Below, piece by piece: positions 37,853 to 46,177 of a stretch of 64,000 nt of DNA. A program made the position numbers and the translations under genes. Position 1 is the stretch's first letter, and each line of letters starts with the position of its first letter. The DNA is from Streptomyces hilarionis (GTDB lineage: Bacteria > Actinomycetota > Actinomycetes > Streptomycetales > Streptomycetaceae), in contig NZ_JAHHIT010000037.1 of assembly GCF_024539675.1 (NCBI RefSeq), positions 97,457-161,456 of the forward strand, read 5' to 3'. The notes under the pieces are model-generated. The model ran no database searches and was not told where the DNA came from. It worked only from the letters and a program-made list of their open reading frames with translations.

Positions 37853-39874
37853 TCAGCCGTCGAGTCGCACGACCCGGACGGCTCCGGCCGGGACCGCCAG
37901 GCGGCCCGCGGCGCGTTCGCCCGTCAGCAGTTCGTCGCCGGACGTCTCCAGCGGCACCTTGGCGTCGACGGCGGTGTGGTTGATCGCGAAGAGGTAGCTG
38001 CCGGTCTCGCCGGAGCGGCGCACGACCTCGACGTCGCGGGGCAGGCCCGCGCGCGGGGCGATCCGCGCGTCCTCGGCGGCCCGGCCGAGCACGACGTCCA
38101 GGCCGTCCTGGCCGAGGCGGGTGGAGACGTACCACGCGACGCCCTCGCCGAGGCGGTGCCGGGTGACGGCGGGGCGGCCCGCGGCCAGGCCGTCGGCGTA
38201 GCGCCAGACGGTCTCGGCGCCGCGCGGCACGACGAACTCGGTCCACACGTCGCCGTCGAGGTCCCGCCCGTCGGGGCCGGTCAGCCGCACGCTCTCGCCC
38301 TGGAGCAGTGGGGAGAACTCCTCGACGGTCAGGCCGAGGACGTCGCGCAGCGCACCCGGGTAGGCCCCCTCGTGGACGGCGTCGTGCTCGTCGACGATGC
38401 CCGAGAAGTACGACACCACCAGGGTGCCGCCGCGCTCCACGTACGCCTTGAGGTCGGCTCCGGCCTTCTGCGTCATGAGGTAGAGAGCGGGCACGACGAC
38501 CAGCGGATACGCGGACAGGTCGGTCTCGGGGCGGGCGAAGTCGACCGTGAGGTGGCGGTCGTAGAGGGCCTCGTAGAAGGCGTCGGCGCGCTCGCGCGGG
38601 TCGGCGTCCTCGCTGGGGCGCCAGGCGAGGTTCTGCGCCCACCAGGACTGCCAGTCCCACAGCACGGCCACGTCGGCCTCGGTGCGGGTGCCGCGCACGG
38701 CGGCGAGGGAGTCGAGCGAGGCGCCGAGTTCGACGACCTCGCGCCACACGCGCGTGTCGGCGCCGCCGTGCGGGACCATCGCCGAGTGGAACTTCTCGGC
38801 GCCGCGCCGGGACTGCCGCCACTGGAAGAACATGGCGCCCTCGGAGCCGCGGGCCACGTGCGCCAGGGAGTTGCGGGCCATCTGACCGGGCGCCTTGGCG
38901 GGGTTGCGCGGCTGCCAGTTGACGCCCGAGGTGGAGTGCTCCAGCAGGATCCAGGGCGCGCCGGCGCCGACGGAGCGGGTGAGGTCGGCGGCCATCGCGA
39001 GGTTCACGTGGGTGCGGCGGCCGTCGGTGATCAGGTAGTGGTCGTTGGTGACGATGTCGACCTCGCGGCCCCAGGCCCAGTAGTCGACGGAGTCGCACTG
39101 GCTGAGGGCGGTCATGAAGTTGGTCGTCACCGGGACGCCGGGCGCGAGGCGGTGCAGGATGTCGCGCTCGGCGCGGAAGTTCTCGCGCATGGTGGCGTCG
39201 GCGAACCGCTTGTAGTCCAGGGCCTGGCCCGGGTTGCCGACGGTCGGGGTGACCCGCGGCGGGTTGACGTCCTCGAGGCGGGCGTAGCGCTGGCCCCAGA
39301 AGGCGGTCCCCCAGGCCTCGTTGACCGCGTCGACCGTGCCGTAGACCGTCGCCAGCCAGCGGCGGAAGTGGGCGGCGCAGGAGTCGCAGTAGCAGGCGGA
39401 GACGGGGACGCCGTACTCGTTGTGCACGTGCCACATCGCCAGCGCCGGGTGGTCGGCGTACCGCTCGGCCAGGCGCGTGGTGATGTCCGCCGCGGCCGCG
39501 CGGTAGTGCGCGTTGCTGTGGCATATCGCGCCGCGGGAGCCGAACTCGTGGCGCACGCCCTCGGCGGTGACGGGCAGGGCGTCGGGATGGTCGCGGTAGA
39601 ACCACACGGGAGGGGCGACCGTGGGCGTGCCCAGGTCCACGCGGATGCCGTTGTCGTGCAACAGGCCGAGGACGCGGTCGAGCCAGCCGAAGTCGTGGAC
39701 GCCCGGCGCGGGCTCCAGCAGCGCCCAGGAGAAGATCCCGACGCTGACCATGGTGACGCCGGCCTCCCGCATCAGCCGGACGTCGTCCTGCCAGACGGTT
39801 TCCGGCCACTGCTCGGGGTTGTAGTCCCCCCCGAAGGCGAGCCTGGCGAGGCCCTTGGGGCTGGTCTCCGGCAT
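37853..39874 (-). CDS. ganA: Cytoplasmic beta-galactosidase, GH42
   Basis: 673 residues, ATG with GGGAGA upstream. GH42 TIM barrel (about 1-390) with acid/base Glu in MWHVHNEYG and nucleophile Glu in WILLEHSTSGVNWQPRN; a zinc-type Cys cluster CYCDSC is present. The beta-galactosidase trimerisation domain (about 395-610) and a small C-terminal beta domain follow. No signal peptide, so it hydrolyses galacto-oligosaccharides delivered by the divergent importer. Divergent from that importer across 228 bp that hold a strong LacI operator. Confidence 0.95.
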   Translation of the reverse strand: MPETSPKGLARLAFGGDYNPEQWPETVWQDDVRLMREAGVTMVSVGIFSWALLEPAPGVHDFGWLDRVLGLLHDNGIRVDLGTPTVAPPVWFYRDHPDALPVTAEGVRHEFGSRGAICHSNAHYRAAAADITTRLAERYADHPALAMWHVHNEYGVPVSACYCDSCAAHFRRWLATVYGTVDAVNEAWGTAFWGQRYARLEDVNPPRVTPTVGNPGQALDYKRFADATMRENFRAERDILHRLAPGVPVTTNFMTALSQCDSVDYWAWGREVDIVTNDHYLITDGRRTHVNLAMAADLTRSVGAGAPWILLEHSTSGVNWQPRNPAKAPGQMARNSLAHVARGSEGAMFFQWRQSRRGAEKFHSAMVPHGGADTRVWREVVELGASLDSLAAVRGTRTEADVAVLWDWQSWWAQNLAWRPSEDADPRERADAFYEALYDRHLTVDFARPETDLSAYPLVVVPALYLMTQKAGADLKAYVERGGTLVVSYFSGIVDEHDAVHEGAYPGALRDVLGLTVEEFSPLLQGESVRLTGPDGRDLDGDVWTEFVVPRGAETVWRYADGLAAGRPAVTRHRLGEGVAWYVSTRLGQDGLDVVLGRAAEDARIAPRAGLPRDVEVVRRSGETGSYLFAINHTAVDAKVPLETSGDELLTGERAAGRLAVPAGAVRVVRLDG

Positions 39875-39886
39875 GGATGTCTCCCG

Positions 39887-39900
39887 TTTAATCGCTCATT
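39887..39900 (-). promoter_or_regulatory. Degenerate LacI-type operator candidate before ganA
   Basis: TTTAATCGCTCATT matches 9 of 14 positions of the main operator TGTGAACGCTCACA (including the central CGCTCA). It sits immediately upstream of the ganA ribosome site, suggesting coordinate repression of the minus-strand operon. Weaker than the site at 39990. Confidence 0.4.
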
Positions 39901-39962
39901 TGGGAACGTGCACACACTGCGACGGCGTTCGGAGCCCAACATAACCGCACAGCAACAACCAT

Positions 39963-40003
39963 TGACAAGTGTCCGGGATGTTTCTCTACTGTGAACGCTC
40001 ACA
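39963..40003 (+). promoter_or_regulatory. Promoter and LacI-type operator of the galactan importer operon
   Basis: TTGACA (39963-39968), 18 bases, TACTGT (39987-39992) is a near-consensus promoter. It runs into TGTGAACGCTCACA (39990-40003), a palindrome TGTGARCGYTCACA that fits the LacI/GalR consensus, covering the -10 and the start point. The regulator at 43253 is the obvious ligand. Confidence 0.85.
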
Positions 40004-40102
40004 GACAGCATGACGGGCCCCGGCGACGGTCGGGCCCCCGGTCGTGCGATTCGCATGGCAGGTTTCCGCATCGGGTGGAAACCCAGGTCAGGGGAGAGAT
40101 CC

Positions 40103-41431
40103 ATGCCCAACACGAAGCGTCGGCGGCTCCTTGTCCACGGCGCGGCCTCCGTTCTCGCCGTCACCCTCGGCGCCACCGCACTCACCGCCTGCGGCTCGTC
40201 CGACGACGGCTCCGACGCGGCCGGCCCCGTCTCGCTCACGTACTGGACGTGGACGCCCGGCATGGACAAGGTCGTCGACCTGTGGAACAAGGGCCAGGGC
40301 AGCAAGGACCGGATCACCGTCACGGTGAAGAAGCAGGCGTCCGGCGACACCCTGATCACCAAGATCCTCACCGCGCACAAGGCCGGCAAGGCCCCGGACC
40401 TGGTGCAGGCCGAGTACCAGGCGCTGCCGACGCTGGTCAGCAACGACGCGCTGGCCGACATAGCGAAGAACGTCGGGGACGCGAAGGCGAAGTTCGCCGA
40501 CGGGGTCTGGCAGCAGACGACGCTCGGCACGGACGCCGTCTACGCGGTGCCGCAGGACATCGGCCCGATGATGTTCTACTACCGCGCGGACCTCTTCAAG
40601 AAGTACGGACTGACCGTCCCCACCACGTGGGAGCAGTTCGCCGAGACCGCGCGCGCACTGAAGAAGAAGTCCCCCGGCACGGACCTGACCACGTTCTCCG
40701 CCAACGACTCGGGCCTCTTCGCGGGCCTCGCCCAGCAGGCCGGCGCCAAGTGGTGGACCACCTCCGGGGACAAGTGGCGGGTCGCCGTCGACGACGCGGC
40801 CACCAGGAAGGTCGCCGACTTCTGGGGCGGCCTCGTCAAGGAGGGCGCGATCGACAACCAGCCCATGTACACCCCGGCCTGGAACAAGGCGCTCGACACC
40901 GGCAAGCAGATCGCCTGGGTCTCCGCCGTCTGGGCCCCCGGCACCCTGACCACCGCCGCGCCCGACACCAAGGGCAAGTGGGCCATGGCGCCGCTCCCCC
41001 AGTGGTCGAACAGTGAGAACGTCACCGGCAGCTGGGGCGGCTCCTCCACCGCCGTCACGACGGACTCCCGGCACAAGGAGGCCGCCGCGAAGTTCGCCGC
41101 CTGGCTGAACACCGACGGCGACGCGCTCAACGCCCTGGCCAAGGAGGGCGGCATCTATCCCGCCTCCACCTCCGCCCAGCTCAGCGGCGCCTTCACCACC
41201 CCGCCGGACTACTTCGCCGACCAGCCGGACTTCTACACCCTGGCCGCCAGGATCGCGAAGACGACGGCGCCCTCGGCCTGGGGCCCGAACGTGAACGTGG
41301 CCTACACGACCTTCAAGGACGCCTTCGGCGCCGCCGCCAAGGACAGGTCGGACTTCTCCGCGGCGCTGGCGAAGATGCAGTCGGCCACCGTCGCCGACAT
41401 GAAGAAGCAGGGCTTCGAGGTCTCCGAGTGA
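40103..41431 (+). CDS. Galacto-oligosaccharide ABC transporter, substrate-binding lipoprotein
   Basis: 442 residues; GGGGAGAG 5 bases upstream of ATG 40103 fixes the start. Lipoprotein signal with lipobox LTAC (Cys at about residue 31) and a Gly/Ser/Asp linker. Family 1 (cluster D) extracytoplasmic sugar-binding protein: PVSLTYWTWTPGMDKVVDLWN, PDLVQAEYQALPTL, VPQDIGPMMFYYRADLFKKYGLTVPTTWEQF and GSWGGSSTAV. By context it captures galactan oligosaccharides (equivalent to GanS). First gene of a four-gene operon, overlapping the next by 4 bp. Confidence 0.93.
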   Translation: MPNTKRRRLLVHGAASVLAVTLGATALTACGSSDDGSDAAGPVSLTYWTWTPGMDKVVDLWNKGQGSKDRITVTVKKQASGDTLITKILTAHKAGKAPDLVQAEYQALPTLVSNDALADIAKNVGDAKAKFADGVWQQTTLGTDAVYAVPQDIGPMMFYYRADLFKKYGLTVPTTWEQFAETARALKKKSPGTDLTTFSANDSGLFAGLAQQAGAKWWTTSGDKWRVAVDDAATRKVADFWGGLVKEGAIDNQPMYTPAWNKALDTGKQIAWVSAVWAPGTLTTAAPDTKGKWAMAPLPQWSNSENVTGSWGGSSTAVTTDSRHKEAAAKFAAWLNTDGDALNALAKEGGIYPASTSAQLSGAFTTPPDYFADQPDFYTLAARIAKTTAPSAWGPNVNVAYTTFKDAFGAAAKDRSDFSAALAKMQSATVADMKKQGFEVSE

Positions 41432-42354
41432 CCACCGCACACCGCCGGAGGTCGTACGGGGTCGAGGGGGCCCCGTACGGCTTCCTCCTCCCGGCGACGA
41501 TCCTCTTCGCGCTCTTCTTCGCGCTGCCCATCGGATACGCGGTGTGGCTCAGCCTCCACAAGGTGCACGTCTCGGGGCTCGGCCTGGGCTCGGGCGCCCG
41601 CAAGGAGGTCTGGGCCGGCGTCGAGAACTACACCGACGCCCTCACCGACGGCGAACTGCTCGACGGCGCCCTGCGCGTCCTCGGCTACGGCTGCATCGTC
41701 GTCCCGGTGATGCTCGGCCTGGCGCTGCTGTTCGCGCTGATGCTCGACTCCGACCGGGTGCGGCTCGCCCCGTTCACCCGGCTCGCGATCTTCCTGCCGT
41801 ACGCCGTCCCGGGCGTCGTCGCGGCCCTGCTGTGGGGCTTCCTCTACCTGCCGGACGTCAGCCCCTTCTACTTCGTCCTCGACAGGCTGGGCCTGCCGCA
41901 GCCGGATCTCCTGGACGGCGGCCCGCTCTACCTGGCCCTGTCGAACATCGCGATCTGGGGCGGCACCGGCTTCAACATGATCGTCATCTACACCTCGCTC
42001 CAGGCCATCCCCGCCGAGGTGTACGAGGCGGCGAAGCTGGACGGGGCCACCCCGCTGCAGACGGCGCTCAGGATCAAGATCCCGATGGTGGCGCCCTCGC
42101 TGGTGCTCACGTTCTTCTTCTCGATCATCGCCACCCTCCAGGTGTTCAGCGAACCCACCACGCTGAAGCCGCTCACCAACTCCGTGTCCACGACCTGGAG
42201 TCCGCTGATGAAGGTGTACCGGGACGCGTTCGGCACCGGCGACGTCTACCAGGCGGCCGCCGAGGCCGTGATCATCGCGCTCGCCACGCTGGTGCTGTCC
42301 TTCGGTTTCCTGCGGGGCGCGAACCGTCGCAACAAGCAGGAGGCAGCGCGATGA
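41428..42354 (+). CDS. Sugar ABC transporter permease (MalF-type)
   Basis: 308 residues, GTG start overlapping the binding-protein stop (GTGA). Six membrane helices; the cytoplasmic EAA loop reads IPAEVYEAAKLDGATPLQTALRIKIPMVAP, the surface that docks on the ATPase. First and larger of the permease pair (GanP position). No ATPase gene is present in the cluster; a shared MsiK-like ATPase encoded elsewhere presumably energises it, as for other Streptomyces family 1 sugar importers. Confidence 0.93.
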   Translation: MTTAHRRRSYGVEGAPYGFLLPATILFALFFALPIGYAVWLSLHKVHVSGLGLGSGARKEVWAGVENYTDALTDGELLDGALRVLGYGCIVVPVMLGLALLFALMLDSDRVRLAPFTRLAIFLPYAVPGVVAALLWGFLYLPDVSPFYFVLDRLGLPQPDLLDGGPLYLALSNIAIWGGTGFNMIVIYTSLQAIPAEVYEAAKLDGATPLQTALRIKIPMVAPSLVLTFFFSIIATLQVFSEPTTLKPLTNSVSTTWSPLMKVYRDAFGTGDVYQAAAEAVIIALATLVLSFGFLRGANRRNKQEAAR

Positions 42355-43256
42355 CGTCTCTCGCCGTTCCCGAGGCCCCTTCGGCGGCCGGAACCGCCGA
42401 CGCGACCCGCGGGCGTCCGCCGCTGCGCCGCCGGATCGCCCCCGTCCCGACGCTCACGCTGCTGCTGGGGGCGCTGTACTGCCTGCTGCCCGTGGCGTGG
42501 GTGGTGATCGCGTCCACCAAGTCCGGGCGCGAGCTGTTCACCACGTTCACGTTCGCGCCGGGCACGGGCTTCACCGACAACCTCAGGGATCTCGACGCCT
42601 ACCGCGACGGCGTCTACTGGCGGTGGATGGGCAACTCCGCCCTCTACGCCGGTCTGGGCGCCCTGCTGTCGACGTGCGTGTCGGCGGTCAGCGGCTACGC
42701 CCTGGCCACCTACCGCTTCCGCGGCCGCGAGACGATGTTCAACGTCTTGCTGGCGGGCGTGCTGATGCCGCCGATCATTCTCGCCGTGCCGCAGTACCTG
42801 CTGCTGGCGAAGGCCGACCTCACGGACTCGTACCTGTCGGTGCTGCTGCCGCAGATCCTTTCCCCCTACGGCGTGTACCTGGCGCGCATCTACGCCGCCG
42901 CGGCCGTTCCGGCGGACGTGGTGGAGGCCGGCCGCATGGACGGGGCGGGCGAGTGGCGGATCTTCACCCGGATCGCGCTGCCGATGATGATCCCGGGCCT
43001 GGTCACGGTGTTCCTGTTCCAGTTCGTCGCCGTGTGGAACAACTTCCTGCTGCCGTACATCATGCTGAGCGACGACGAGAAGTTCCCGATCACCCTCGGG
43101 CTGTTCACGCTCCTGGAACAGGGCGCCAACACCCCCGCGCTGTACACGCTGGTGATCACCGGCGCGCTCCTCGCGGTGGTCCCGCTGGTGGCGCTCTTCC
43201 TGGTGGTCCAGCGGTTCTGGAGTCTGGATCTGCTCTCCGGAGCCGTAAAGTCATGA
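42351..43256 (+). CDS. Sugar ABC transporter permease (MalG-type)
   Basis: 301 residues, ATGA overlap with the preceding permease. Six membrane helices and the EAA loop VPADVVEAGRMDGAGEWRIFTRIALPMMIPG. MSLA-rich N-terminal hydrophilic stretch of about 30 residues is the usual cytoplasmic lead. GanQ position; partner of the preceding gene in the transmembrane channel. Confidence 0.93.
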   Translation: MTSLAVPEAPSAAGTADATRGRPPLRRRIAPVPTLTLLLGALYCLLPVAWVVIASTKSGRELFTTFTFAPGTGFTDNLRDLDAYRDGVYWRWMGNSALYAGLGALLSTCVSAVSGYALATYRFRGRETMFNVLLAGVLMPPIILAVPQYLLLAKADLTDSYLSVLLPQILSPYGVYLARIYAAAAVPADVVEAGRMDGAGEWRIFTRIALPMMIPGLVTVFLFQFVAVWNNFLLPYIMLSDDEKFPITLGLFTLLEQGANTPALYTLVITGALLAVVPLVALFLVVQRFWSLDLLSGAVKS

Positions 43257-44287
43257 TTATGAACAAGGGGGCCGGGGGCCGGCGCAAACCGCCGACCATC
43301 CACGACGTGGCGCGGGAGGCGGGCGTCTCGCGCGGCACCGTCTCGCGCGTGCTCAACGGCGGGCACTACGTCAGCCCGACCGCGGCCGAGGCGGTCAACG
43401 CCGCGATCCGCAGGACGGGTTACGTCGTCAACCGGCACGCACGCTCGCTGATCACCGGCCGCTCCGACTCCGTGGGCTTCCTGCTGACGGAGCCTCAGGA
43501 ACGGTTCTTCGAGGACCCCAACTTCAACGTCCTGCTGCGCGGCTGCACCCAGGCGCTGGCCGCGCACGACGTCCCCCTGCTGCTGATGCTGGCGGGGACC
43601 GAGGACGAGCGGCGGCGCATCACGCGGTACATCACCGCCGGGCACGTCGACGGGGTGCTGCTGGTCTCCAGCCACTCCGGCGACCCGATCGCGACGGAGC
43701 TGCGCGAGGCGGGCGTGCCGCTGGTCGCCTGCGGCAAGCCGATCGGCATCGGCTCCAAGGTGAGCTACGTGGCCGCCGACGACCGGGACGGCGCCCGGGA
43801 CATGGTGCGCCATCTGCTCGCCCAGGGCCGCCGGCACGTGGGCGTGGTCACCGGGCCGCTCGACACCCCCGGCGGCGTGGAGCGACTGGCCGGGTACCGG
43901 GAGGTGCTCGCCGAGGCCGGCGTCGCCCACGACGAGCGGTTGGTGGTCTCCGGCGACTACAGCCGGGCGAGCGGCGAGGCGGGCGCCGAGCTGCTGCTGG
44001 CGCGGGCGCCGGAGCTGGACGCGGTGTTCGTCGCGTCCGACCTGATGGCACAGGGCGTCCTCGCGGCGCTGCACCGGGCGGGCCGGCGGGTGCCGCAGGA
44101 CGTCGCGGTGGGCGGTTTCGACGACTCCCCCGCGGCGACCGCGGCCAGCCCCTCCCTGACCACCATCCGCCAGCCCTGGGACCGCATCAGCAGTGAGATG
44201 GTCCGCGTGCTGCTCGCCCAGATCGGGGGCGAGGACCCCGCGGCGGTCATCCTGCCGACGGAACTGGTCAGGCGCGAGTCGGCCTGA
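43253..44287 (+). CDS. LacI family repressor of the galactan regulon
   Basis: 344 residues; ATG 43253 overlaps the permease stop (ATGA), and an ATG at 43259 is an alternative. HTH KPPTIHDVAREAGVSRGTVSRVLNGGHYVSPTAAEAV is canonical, with the hinge VVNRHARSLITGRSD; the effector domain (about 65-340) has VGFLLTEPQ, GHVDGVLLVSSH, HVGVVTGPLD and VAVGGFDDSPAATAASPSLTTIRQP. Ligand presumably galactobiose or similar. As the last gene of the operon it controls, it gives negative feedback; equivalent of GanR. Confidence 0.93.
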   Translation: MIMNKGAGGRRKPPTIHDVAREAGVSRGTVSRVLNGGHYVSPTAAEAVNAAIRRTGYVVNRHARSLITGRSDSVGFLLTEPQERFFEDPNFNVLLRGCTQALAAHDVPLLLMLAGTEDERRRITRYITAGHVDGVLLVSSHSGDPIATELREAGVPLVACGKPIGIGSKVSYVAADDRDGARDMVRHLLAQGRRHVGVVTGPLDTPGGVERLAGYREVLAEAGVAHDERLVVSGDYSRASGEAGAELLLARAPELDAVFVASDLMAQGVLAALHRAGRRVPQDVAVGGFDDSPAATAASPSLTTIRQPWDRISSEMVRVLLAQIGGEDPAAVILPTELVRRESA

Positions 44288-44292
44288 CGACA

Positions 44293-44310
44293 CGGCGGCC
44301 GGCGCCGCCG
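44293..44310 (+). terminator. Hairpin after the galactan operon
   Basis: CGGCGGC (44293-44299), loop CGGC, GCCGCCG (44304-44310) begins 6 bases after the LacI stop. Seven GC pairs, no U tract. Confidence 0.5.
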
Positions 44311-44357
44311 CGACAGGCGGGGGGCGCCGGACGGGGGACAGACGGACGGCGGGGGCC

Positions 44358-44398
44358 CTTCGTCCGGACGACGGTGGATTTCTTCGTCCGGACGGCGG
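44358..44398. promoter_or_regulatory. Two copies of a 17-bp element with palindromic core
   Basis: CTTCGTCCGGACGACGG (44358-44374) and CTTCGTCCGGACGGCGG (44382-44398) differ at one base and are 24 bp apart. Each contains the perfect palindrome CGTCCGGACG. They precede the VOC gene by about 100 bp and could be a tandem operator. Confidence 0.5.
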
Positions 44399-44456
44399 AC
44401 CGGTCAGGATCGGAGAAGCCCTCGGCCCCCGGCCCCGCCTAGCGTGAGAGGTGCGA

Positions 44457-44473
44457 GAACACGGACCGTGTTC
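44457..44473. promoter_or_regulatory. Perfect palindrome just upstream of the VOC gene
   Basis: GAACACGG-A-CCGTGTTC has 8-bp perfect arms around one base. A -10-like TAGCGT (44440-44445) lies before it, so the palindrome would cover the transcription start. It ends 27 bases before the ATG at 44501. Confidence 0.6.
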
Positions 44474-44500
44474 GCGCGCACCGCACACGAGGAGAACGCC

Positions 44501-44851
44501 ATGACCGCCGGCCTTCAGACCATCATGTACCCCGTCAAGGACCTCGACCGGGCGAAGGCCCTGTTCAGCGCGCTGCTGGAGGTCGAGCCGTACGCCGACG
44601 AGCCCTACTACGTCGGCTACAAGGCCGCCGGTCAGGACGTCGGCCTCGACCCCAGCGGGCACGCCAAGGGCATGACCGGACCGGTCCCGTACTGGCACGT
44701 CACGGACCTGCGCGAGCGGCTCGCGGCGCTGCTGGCGGCGGGCGCGGAGCTGGTGCAGGACGCTCAGGACGTCGGCGGCGGCAGGCTGATCGCCTTCGTG
44801 AAGGACGCGGACGGCAACCTCGTGGGACTGCTCCAGGACCCGACCGCCTGA
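44501..44851 (+). CDS. VOC (glyoxalase/bleomycin-resistance) superfamily protein
   Basis: 116 residues, GAGGAG ribosome site. A single vicinal-oxygen-chelate unit: MYPVKDLDRAKALFSALLEVEP, DEPYYVGYKAAGQDVGLDP, PVPYWHVTDLRERLAALLAAGAELVQDAQDVGGGRLIAFVKDADGNLVGLLQDP. The metal-binding pattern is incomplete (His and C-terminal Asp/Glu partly present), so it may be an antibiotic-binding or non-catalytic member; dimerisation would complete the site. Preceded by three palindromes, so likely inducible. The MarR gene follows 77 bp downstream on the same strand. Confidence 0.85.
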   Translation: MTAGLQTIMYPVKDLDRAKALFSALLEVEPYADEPYYVGYKAAGQDVGLDPSGHAKGMTGPVPYWHVTDLRERLAALLAAGAELVQDAQDVGGGRLIAFVKDADGNLVGLLQDPTA

Positions 44852-44870
44852 GCACGGTCACCAGCGACTG

Positions 44871-44893
44871 CTTGCACCCGCACTAGTTGCACC
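44871..44893. promoter_or_regulatory. MarR operator candidate sharing a half-site with the fadH operator
   Basis: CTTGCACC (44871-44878) and ACTAGTTGCACC (44882-44893) are arranged as imperfect repeats 36 bp before the MarR ATG at 44929. ACTAGTTGCAC (44882-44892) is identical to half of the fadH palindrome at 4506-4525. Confidence 0.45.
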
Positions 44894-44928
44894 GTCAAGG
44901 AATAGCCCGATCGGTGTACCGTGCGGGT

Positions 44929-45321
44929 ATGGCAGCGAAAACGGCCGGGGCGGGCCTCGAGGAGCAGTGGCGGGACATCCTGTCGGTGCACGCGCGCACG
45001 ATGTGCGAGATCGACCGGGCGCTCCATCCGCACGGCCTCGGCGCGAGCGATTTCGAGGTGCTCGACATCCTCGCCTCCGAGGCGCCCCGGGACGGCGACC
45101 AGTGCCGGGTGCAGAACCTCGTCGGTCGGGTGCACCTGAGCCAGAGCGCGTTGTCCCGGCTCATCGGCCGCCTGGAGAAGGAGGGCCTGGTGGAGCGGTC
45201 CGTCTGCATGGAGGACCGCCGCGGGGTGTACGTCGCCCTGACCCCCAAGGGCCGTGACCTGTACACCGAGGTGCTGCCGCTCCAGCGGCAGGCGCTGGAG
45301 CGGACGCTCGCCCAGCCCTGA
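44929..45321 (+). CDS. MarR family transcriptional regulator
   Basis: 130 residues. Start ATG 44929 avoids an upstream frame that overlaps the operator. Winged helix at about 30-110: QNLVGRVHLSQSALSRLIGRLEKEGLVERSVCMEDRRGVYVALTPKGRDLY, with the conserved recognition helix and D-R-R wing. A cysteine in VCMEDRR at the wing is suggestive of redox sensing (as in OhrR) but not sufficient. Gene is in the same orientation and 77 bp behind the VOC gene; its operator-like upstream sequence suggests an independent, autoregulated promoter and a link to the fadH promoter. Confidence 0.87.
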   Translation: MAAKTAGAGLEEQWRDILSVHARTMCEIDRALHPHGLGASDFEVLDILASEAPRDGDQCRVQNLVGRVHLSQSALSRLIGRLEKEGLVERSVCMEDRRGVYVALTPKGRDLYTEVLPLQRQALERTLAQP

Positions 45322-45458
45322 CCCGGCGTACGCGCCGACGGTCGCCGCAGGACCGGGAGCCCGTGCCGCCGAGGGCGCGGCGCGGCGATGCCGCACGGCT
45401 CGTCCCATGGCGCCGGCGCGCGGGCTCGACGCGGGGCGCCCGGCTCCGCGGCCCACAC

Positions 45459-45502
45459 GTCACGGCGTCCCCGGCGCCCACCGCGTCACGCCGTCCCCGG
45501 CG
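45459..45502. repeat. 25-bp-spaced direct repeat in a gene-free region
   Basis: CGTCACGGCGTCCCCGGCG (45459-45477) recurs as CGTCACGCCGTCCCCGGCG (45484-45502), one mismatch in 19. It lies in the 281-bp convergent gap (45322-45602) between the MarR and SseB-like genes, where no gene or clear terminator is seen. Confidence 0.7.
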
Positions 45503-45602
45503 ACGACGGCCGTAGGGACGGCGCACGCCTCGCCGGGGCGCGGGGCCGGGCCCGCGACCGGCGTGACGCAGCGCGGCGGGAAGGGGTCCCGCCTGCTGTT
45601 CC

Positions 45603-46001
45603 TCAGCGGACGAGCAGGGTGCGCACCCCTTCGGAGGTCAGCGTCAACGGGTGGTCGCCGCCCCCGTCGATCGAGAGGGACAGCTCTCCGGTGGGCCACT
45701 GGGCGGCGAGCGCCGCAAGCGGCACCAGGCGATAGCGGTCGATCTCCGGCAGGAGGTCGGCCATCTCCGGCTCGGAGGTGAACACCGGCACCACGGGCGC
45801 GCCCCCGGGCTGTTCGAGCACCGGCAGGGCGACCGTGGTCGGGTCGGTGACGTCCTCGTCGGTGGCGTCCTCCGGCACCGGCACGAGCACGTCGCAGTGC
45901 GCGAGCGTGTCCAGTGCGACGGTGTTCCCGGTGTCCCGGGCCAGCGCGTCCAGCGCAAGGGCGGCGGGATTGTTCGAGCGGTCGTGCGCGGGTGTCTCCA
46001 T
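45603..46001 (-). CDS. SseB-domain protein
   Basis: 132 residues from ATG 46001 (GGGAGG upstream). The pattern NNPAALALDALARDTGNTVALDTLAHCDVLVPVPED, PTTVALPVLEQPGGAPVVPVFTSEPEMADL and YRLVPLAALAAQWP is that of the SseB N-terminal domain (originally named after a Salmonella enhanced-serine-sensitivity protein, unrelated to the secretion effector). A small cytoplasmic alpha/beta protein of unknown biochemical function, common in Streptomyces. Confidence 0.82.
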   Translation of the reverse strand: METPAHDRSNNPAALALDALARDTGNTVALDTLAHCDVLVPVPEDATDEDVTDPTTVALPVLEQPGGAPVVPVFTSEPEMADLLPEIDRYRLVPLAALAAQWPTGELSLSIDGGGDHPLTLTSEGVRTLLVR

Positions 46002-46177
46002 GGAACCTCCCTGGTAGCGGCGGTCCGGCCTCGCGTACCCGACCGTGCGGGGCTCAATCCCCCCCCGCCCGACGGCCGCCGGGCGGGGGCCCGGCATCCG
46101 CCCCTCGGCCCTGTGGGGCGTCCCCGGGGCCCGGCCCGGGCACCGGGGTGTGCGGGACCTTCCCGCGCCTCCGTCGG

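Noticed and set aside
45322..45602. Coding gene in the MarR/SseB gap
   Set aside because: Only Arg/Pro-rich frames without ribosome site or codon bias; the region consists of a short direct repeat and convergent 3' ends.
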